Origin: Chloroflexota bacterium
Lineage (GTDB): Bacteria; Chloroflexota; Dehalococcoidia; Tepidiformales; Tepidiformaceae
Direction of reading: 5' to 3'
DNA length: 64,000 bases
NCBI GenBank assembly: GCA_016234445.1
Contig: JACRBT010000004.1
Span: 588,737 to 652,736 of the forward strand
Shown here: positions 59,471 to 64,000 of the stretch, piece by piece
Position numbering within the stretch: the stretch's first letter is position 1
Layout: the number at the start of each line of letters is the position of its first letter
Notes under the pieces: model-generated
Database searches by the model: none
Told to the model about the DNA's origin: nothing
The model's input: the letters and a program-made list of their open reading frames with translations, nothing else
Made by a program: the position numbers and the translations under genes

Positions 59471-60837
59471 GCGAGATTCGCGGCTCCGTCCACCTCGTCG
59501 GCATCGGCGGCATGCACATGTCGGCCATCGCCCAGCTCTTGCTCGAACGCGGCGTCACCGTCAGCGGCAGCGACCTTCGGCGCTCGGCGTTTACGGACAG
59601 GCTGGAGCGCATGGGCGCCCGCGTCTTCGAAGGCCACGCCGCCTCCCAGCTTGGCGACCCGGCCCTCGTCGTCACCACCGCAGCCGCGGGCGACGACAAC
59701 CCGGAGATCGTCGAGGCCCGCCGGCGTGGCATCCCCGTCATCCTCCGCGCCCAGATGGTCGCCCGGCTGATGGAAGGCAAGCGCGTTATCGCCGTCGCCG
59801 GCGCCCACGGCAAGACCACCACCTCCAGCCTCATCGCGTTCATCCTCAGCGAAGCCGGCCTTCGCCCCATGTACCTCCTCGGCGGCGAGAGCGTTGACCT
59901 CGGCGGCCATGCAGCCTGGGGCGAGGGCGAGCTCTGCGTGGTCGAGGCCGACGAATACAAGCGCGCGTTCCACGAATACACGCCGTCCATCGCCGTCGTC
60001 ACGAACGTCGAACCCGACCACCTGGACTACTACGGCACCCCGGCCGCCTACCACCAGGCGTTCGTCGAATTCGGCCGCAAGGTGAAGCCCGGCGGGTTGC
60101 TCCTCTGCTGCGCCGACGACCCCGGCGCCCGGCGGCTCAGCGACGAACTCGGCGACGACCCCCTCCGCCACGAGACCTACGGCGTCGAGGGCGTCCGCTA
60201 CTGGATGGCCCGCAACATCGTCTTCCGCGACGACGGCGGCAGCTTCACCGTCACCCGGGGCGGCGTCCCCGTGGGCGACCTCACGGTGACCGTCCCCGGG
60301 ACCCACTTCGTCCTCAACACCGTCGCCGCGACGGCGGTGGCGCTGCACGTTGGCGTGCCGTTCGAGACGATCGCGGCCGCCGTGGCCCGGTTCCGCGGCG
60401 CCCGGCGCCGGTTCGAACGCGTCGGGGAAGCGGGCGGCGTCCTCGTCATGGACGACTACGCTCACCACCCGACCGAGGTCCGCGCCACGATCGCTACCGC
60501 CCGCCGCCGCTTCCCGGAGCGCCGGTTGATCGGCATCTACCAGCCGCACACCTACAGCCGCATCGCCTACCTCTGGGACGAATGGCTGGCTTGCTGGGAG
60601 GGCCTCGACGCCCTGATCGTCGTCGAGACCTACGCCGCCCGCGAAGACCCCGAAGCCGGGAGGAGCGCAGCCGACCTCGCCGCCGCAATCACCAGCCCGA
60701 AGGCCTCCTACGCGCCTGACTTCGACACCGCCGCTCGCATGGCCGCCGCCTCCGCCACCCCCGGCGACGTCATCTTCACGATCGGCGCCGGCGACGTCGT
60801 CGAGGTTGGCCCGAAGCTCCTGGAGTTGCTGCGATGA
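59467..60837 (+). CDS. murC: UDP-MurNAc--L-alanine ligase
   Basis: 456 residues. N-terminal HLVGIGGMHMSAIAQLLLERG (UDP-binding), P-loop AVAGAHGKTTTSSLIAF, NVEPDHLDYYGT, and C-terminal MDDYAHHPTEVRATI with ALYQPH-like IGIYQPHTYSR. First amino-acid addition in stem-peptide synthesis. Four-base overlaps with murG and murB. Confidence 0.96.
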   Translation: MSEIRGSVHLVGIGGMHMSAIAQLLLERGVTVSGSDLRRSAFTDRLERMGARVFEGHAASQLGDPALVVTTAAAGDDNPEIVEARRRGIPVILRAQMVARLMEGKRVIAVAGAHGKTTTSSLIAFILSEAGLRPMYLLGGESVDLGGHAAWGEGELCVVEADEYKRAFHEYTPSIAVVTNVEPDHLDYYGTPAAYHQAFVEFGRKVKPGGLLLCCADDPGARRLSDELGDDPLRHETYGVEGVRYWMARNIVFRDDGGSFTVTRGGVPVGDLTVTVPGTHFVLNTVAATAVALHVGVPFETIAAAVARFRGARRRFERVGEAGGVLVMDDYAHHPTEVRATIATARRRFPERRLIGIYQPHTYSRIAYLWDEWLACWEGLDALIVVETYAAREDPEAGRSAADLAAAITSPKASYAPDFDTAARMAAASATPGDVIFTIGAGDVVEVGPKLLELLR

Positions 60838-61748
60838 CCGCCATCGACCGCCTCCACGACGCCCTGGCCGCCCACGGCGAGATTCGCCGCGACGAGCCGA
60901 TGTCGCGTCACACCACCTTCGGCATCGGCGGCCCGGCCGACCTCTTCGTGACCGTCCGCAGCAGCGAGGGCCTTGGCGCCGCCGACCGCGCTGCCCGCGA
61001 CGCCGGCGTGGAGGTGTTCGTCCTCGGCAGCGGCAGCAACATCCTCGTCGCTGACGGCGGCATTCGCGGCGTCGTGCTCGACAATCGCGCCCGCACCGAA
61101 CACCCCGGCAGCGACGGCCTCACCTTCCGGCTGGAAAGTGGCACCAGCTTTGCCGCCTTTGCCCGAAAGATGTGCCGCGCCGGCCTCGACGGCCTCTCCT
61201 GGGCGGTTGGCATCCCCGGCACCCTAGGCGGCGCCGTGGTCTACAACGCCGGCGCCTACGGTGGCTGCCTCGCCGACGTCCTCACCCGCGTGCTCCTCCA
61301 GGACGCCTCGGGCAGGCGCGACTGGGTCCCGGCCCCGGCGCTCGGGCTCGTCTATCGCGGCAGCGCCTTCACCCGCGGCCAGTTCGCGGGCAAGACCGTG
61401 CTCGAAACCGAAGTCCGGCTCGCACCCGGCGACGCGGCAGCCCTCGTTGAACGCGCCGCGGGCCACGACAAGAAGCGGCTCGCCGCACAGCCGCGCGGCC
61501 GCAACGCCGGCTCCATGTTCAAGAACCCCGCCGACCGCCCGGCCTGGAAGCTCATCGACGACGTTGGCCTGCGCGGCGCCCGCCGGGGAGACGCCGCCAT
61601 CAGCGAACAGCACTGCAACTTCTTCGTGAACTACGGCAACGCCCGCGCCAGCGACGTCGCCTCGCTGGTGGAAGAAGCCGAGCGGCGCGTCTTCGACCAG
61701 TTTGGCGTCCGCCTCGAACGCGAAGTCGCGTTTGTGGGGGCGTGGTGA
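60834..61748 (+). CDS. murB: UDP-N-acetylenolpyruvoylglucosamine reductase
   Basis: 304 residues, type II (short) form. FAD-binding LGSGSNILVADGGIRGVVL, GIPGTLGGAVVYNAGAYGG and the catalytic Ser in NAGSMFKNP are visible, followed by the C-terminal HCNFFVNYGNARASDV. It reduces the enolpyruvyl group to lactate. It overlaps murC by ATGA and ddl by TGATG. Confidence 0.96.
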   Translation: MTAIDRLHDALAAHGEIRRDEPMSRHTTFGIGGPADLFVTVRSSEGLGAADRAARDAGVEVFVLGSGSNILVADGGIRGVVLDNRARTEHPGSDGLTFRLESGTSFAAFARKMCRAGLDGLSWAVGIPGTLGGAVVYNAGAYGGCLADVLTRVLLQDASGRRDWVPAPALGLVYRGSAFTRGQFAGKTVLETEVRLAPGDAAALVERAAGHDKKRLAAQPRGRNAGSMFKNPADRPAWKLIDDVGLRGARRGDAAISEQHCNFFVNYGNARASDVASLVEEAERRVFDQFGVRLEREVAFVGAW

Positions 61749-62794
61749 TGGCACAGCGTGTCGCGGTCCTCTTTGGCGGCCGTTCGGGCGAACACGAAGT
61801 CAGCGTCGTCAGCGCGAAGAGCGTGATGGCCGCGCTCGACCCTGCGCGCTGGGAAGTCGTGCCGATCGCGATCACCCGCACCGGGTCGTGGCTGAGCCCT
61901 GAAGAGACGCAGACCGGCCTTGCCGCGGATGTGCGAGGGTTCGAAGCCGACCGCGGCTCCGTGCTGCGCAACACCGACGCCCTCGCCGCCCTCGCCGGCT
62001 GCGACATCGCCTTCCCCCTGGTCCACGGAACCTACGGCGAGGACGGCACCCTCCAGGGCTTCCTCGAAATCGCCGACCTGCCCTACGCCGGGGCCGGCGT
62101 CGCCGCCAGCGCCATCGGCATGGACAAAGCCCTGATGAAGGCGCTCTTCTCGGAAGCAAACATCCCTGTGCCGCGCTACGGCGTCGTCCGCGCCTGGGAG
62201 ATCGACGGCTTCGAAAAGGTCGCCGAACGGTACGTCGAGCAAGAGCTGGGCTACCCCTGCTTCGTGAAGCCCGCGAACGGCGGCAGCTCCGTCGGCGTCA
62301 CCCGCGTCCGCTCGCGCGAAGACCTCCACGAAGCCTTCCGCAGCGCCTTCACCTTCGACGACAAGGCCGTCATCGAGTCCGCGGTCAGCGGCATCGAAGT
62401 CGAGTGCTCGGTCCTCGGGAACGAACACCCCGAGGCCAGCATCGTCGGCGAAATCACCCCCGACCGCGAGTTCTACAGCTACGAAAGCAAGTACGACCCG
62501 GCCTCCCGGACCGAACTTCACATCCCGGCGCGCATCGCCCCGGAAGTCGCCGAAGAGGTGCGCGAACTCTCGGTGCGGATGTTCAAGCTGATGGGCTGCG
62601 AAGGCTACGCGCGAGTGGACTTCTTCGTCACGGCCACGGGCGTTGTCGCCAACGAGATCAACACCATCCCCGGGTTCACGAGCATCAGCATGTACCCAAA
62701 GCTCTGGGAAGCGGGCGGGCTCAGCTACCGCGACCTCCTCACCCGGATCCTCGAACTCGGGTTCTCCCGCCACGAAAGGAGGGCGCGGCGATGA
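61748..62794 (+). CDS. ddl: D-alanine--D-alanine ligase
   Basis: 348 residues from ATG 61748 (GTGs at 61742 and 61745 are alternatives). VAVLFGGRSGEHEVSVVSAKSV, HGTYGEDGTLQGFLEIADLPYAGAG, the ATP-grasp region CFVKPANGGSSVGVT and ANEINTIPGFTSISMYPKLW are diagnostic. It supplies the D-Ala-D-Ala used by MurF. ATGA overlap with ftsQ. Confidence 0.96.
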   Translation: MAQRVAVLFGGRSGEHEVSVVSAKSVMAALDPARWEVVPIAITRTGSWLSPEETQTGLAADVRGFEADRGSVLRNTDALAALAGCDIAFPLVHGTYGEDGTLQGFLEIADLPYAGAGVAASAIGMDKALMKALFSEANIPVPRYGVVRAWEIDGFEKVAERYVEQELGYPCFVKPANGGSSVGVTRVRSREDLHEAFRSAFTFDDKAVIESAVSGIEVECSVLGNEHPEASIVGEITPDREFYSYESKYDPASRTELHIPARIAPEVAEEVRELSVRMFKLMGCEGYARVDFFVTATGVVANEINTIPGFTSISMYPKLWEAGGLSYRDLLTRILELGFSRHERRARR

Positions 62795-63657
62795 TCGTGA
62801 AACGCAAGCCCCAGCAGCGCTGGCCGCGGACCGTCGTCCGGCGCACCCGTGCCAGCGTCGGCGAACGGAAGCGGATGATCGTCCGCCGCGGCAGCCGGGG
62901 CGTCCAGCCGCCCCGCAACGACGGCGGCGGCGGGTCGTGGCGACCGAATTTCCACTTCGGCAAAGGCTGGCTCTGGGGGCTGGGGGTTGTCGCCGCGTTC
63001 GCCCTCGTTATCGGCGGCGGCGCCTGGCTCTGGCGGTCGCCGTTCTTCGAAGTGAACGACGTCGAGGTCCAGGGCACCGAGCGGATCAGCCCCGAGACCG
63101 TGGTGGAGCGCAGCGGACTCCTCGGACAGCGGATGTTCGACGCGGACCTTGCGACTGCTCAGGATGAACTCTACCGGCTCCCCCTCGTCTCCTCCGTCCG
63201 CGTGGAACGGCAGTGGCCCGACACGATCAAGATCGTCGTCGTCGAACGCCAGCCCTGGGGTGTCTGGGAGCAGGCCGGCGTGCGCTACACCATCGACCGC
63301 GAGGGCGTCGTCCTCGGCACCATCCCTCCCTCGCCGAACGCCCCCGTCATCCGAAGCTCCGAGCTCACCTCGCTCATCCAGGGCGACCGCGTGAGCTACC
63401 AGGCCGTCGACGCGGCGGCCGAGATCTACGACCGGCTCCCCCGCCAGCTCGGGACGACGGTGACGGAAGTCGCCTACGTCGCCGGCAAGGGCGTCCAGGT
63501 CACCACTGCCGACGGCCAGGTTGGCCTCCTCGGCGACTCCAGCTCCATCGCCTACAAGCTCGCCGCATGGGCCGCCATGTCGCGACAGGCCCAGTCTCGC
63601 GGCATCAACTACACGACCATCGACCTCCGATTTGGGAACCGGCCGGTCCTGCAATAG
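62791..63657 (+). CDS. ftsQ: Cell division protein FtsQ/DivIB
   Basis: 288 residues from ATG 62791. A basic cytoplasmic tail of about 65 residues, one transmembrane helix (LWGLGVVAAFALVIGGGAWLW), then the POTRA domain (FFEVNDVEVQGTERISPETVVERSGLLGQ) and a FtsQ-type beta domain (TIKIVVVERQPWGVWEQ). It links FtsL/FtsB/FtsI to the divisome. It is coupled to ddl, and ftsA follows after 22 bases. Confidence 0.94.
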   Translation: MIVKRKPQQRWPRTVVRRTRASVGERKRMIVRRGSRGVQPPRNDGGGGSWRPNFHFGKGWLWGLGVVAAFALVIGGGAWLWRSPFFEVNDVEVQGTERISPETVVERSGLLGQRMFDADLATAQDELYRLPLVSSVRVERQWPDTIKIVVVERQPWGVWEQAGVRYTIDREGVVLGTIPPSPNAPVIRSSELTSLIQGDRVSYQAVDAAAEIYDRLPRQLGTTVTEVAYVAGKGVQVTTADGQVGLLGDSSSIAYKLAAWAAMSRQAQSRGINYTTIDLRFGNRPVLQ

Positions 63658-63679
63658 CCCACCCACGAAGGACATGTCC

Positions 63680-64000
63680 ATGAAGCGCCGTAGCACCGTA
63701 GCAGCCATCGATGTGGGGTCCACGAAAGTCGCTGTGATCGTCGGGGACCTTGGGGAAGGCGGTGAGACCCGCATCCTCGGGGTGGGAGTCGCCCCGGCGG
63801 CGGGCCTTTCGCGCGGCGTGATCGACAACATCCAGTCGGCGCGCGAAGCGATCTCGATAGCCGTGGAGAAGGCCGAGCAGTCCTGCGGGATGCGGATCCT
63901 GAGCGCCGTTGTGGGGATCTCCGGCAACCACATCAGTTCCCAGAACAACCGCGGCATCATCGCCATCCCCGACCGTGGCCGCCCGATCAACAGCGACGAC
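63680..64000 (+). CDS. ftsA: Cell division protein FtsA (3' truncated by window edge)
   Basis: At least 107 residues: MKRRSTVAAIDVGSTKVAVIVGDLGEGG contains the actin-fold phosphate-1 loop (AIDVGSTKV), followed by the SHS2-like insertion start (SRGVIDNIQSAREAI) and IVGIS-like VVGISGNHI. ATG 63680 is seven bases after AAGGA; ATG 63674 is two codons earlier. The frame is open to the last base. It anchors FtsZ to the membrane. Confidence 0.93.
   Translation, partial: MKRRSTVAAIDVGSTKVAVIVGDLGEGGETRILGVGVAPAAGLSRGVIDNIQSAREAISIAVEKAEQSCGMRILSAVVGISGNHISSQNNRGIIAIPDRGRPINSDD

Overview
The window is 64 kb of high-GC, gene-dense bacterial chromosome with almost no spacer DNA. No stretch longer than about 210 bases lacks a gene, and at least four convergent gene pairs have stop codons that touch, nearly touch or overlap. 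Gene content (an mraZ-to-ftsA division and cell-wall cluster, stand-alone RAM, NHLRC2-like and PEP-swivel proteins, dispersed G/C-rich intergenic repeats) suggests an uncultured or thermophilic Chloroflexota member, perhaps near the Dehalococcoidia/Tepidiformia. That placement is inferred from general resemblance; no marker phylogeny could be run.

Layout. 1-8.9 kb: truncated zinc-type alcohol dehydrogenase, acyl-CoA dehydrogenase, purA, an APC permease with a cytosolic tail, a small ABM-domain monooxygenase, and a two-component pair (LuxR-type regulator followed by a CHASE3/PAS hybrid kinase). 8.9-15.4 kb: a MacB/FtsX-type ABC exporter pair, a type I phosphodiesterase-like protein, tRNA-Thr(CGT) with a clear terminator, and a histidine phosphatase. 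15.5-20.3 kb: small secreted protein, heptamer repeat array, JAMM protease, folP-folK, Trm112-like and membrane proteins, CvpA, epoxide hydrolase. 20.4-28.4 kb: ArsR regulator divergent from a GrdB-family selenoprotein, pirin, MBL hydrolase plus PAS protein, SDR, gamma-carbonic anhydrase, membrane protein, DegT aminotransferase, YjbR, GNAT-like protein. 28.5-36.8 kb: two-domain multicopper oxidase, MFS exporter, PEP-swivel protein, arsM with a small partner, DHA2 exporter divergent from an HxlR regulator, and a ParE-type toxin-antitoxin pair. 36.8-49.7 kb: pheS and pheT separated by a four-helix-bundle (IVP) cassette with heptamer inverted ends, NHLRC2-like lipoprotein, TP-linker membrane protein, RAM protein, moeA, EEP nuclease, DSP-like phosphatase, a TrmD-DinB fusion and a MogA/MoaB protein. 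49.7-64 kb: the dcw cluster mraZ-rsmH-ftsL-ftsI-murF-mraY-murD-ftsW-murG-murC-murB-ddl-ftsQ-ftsA (partial), preceded by a decamer MraZ operator and lacking murE.

How the genes work together. The dcw genes form one tightly coupled unit: nearly every junction is an ATGA, GTGA or TGATG overlap. MraZ probably autoregulates the unit through ten-base-spaced TGGGG repeats. MoeA and the MogA/MoaB protein both serve molybdenum-cofactor insertion. FolP and FolK are consecutive steps of folate synthesis. ArsM probably sits under a palindromic operator that overlaps its promoter.

The two most notable findings are: (1) a UGA-encoded selenocysteine (UxxC) protein that conventional gene calling splits into two ORFs, with a candidate bacterial SECIS hairpin 10 nt after the UGA; and (2) a 468-bp cassette with 31-bp heptamer inverted repeats carrying an IVP gene, inserted exactly between pheS and pheT and translationally coupled to pheT. 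A related heptamer array stands alone at 16.1 kb.
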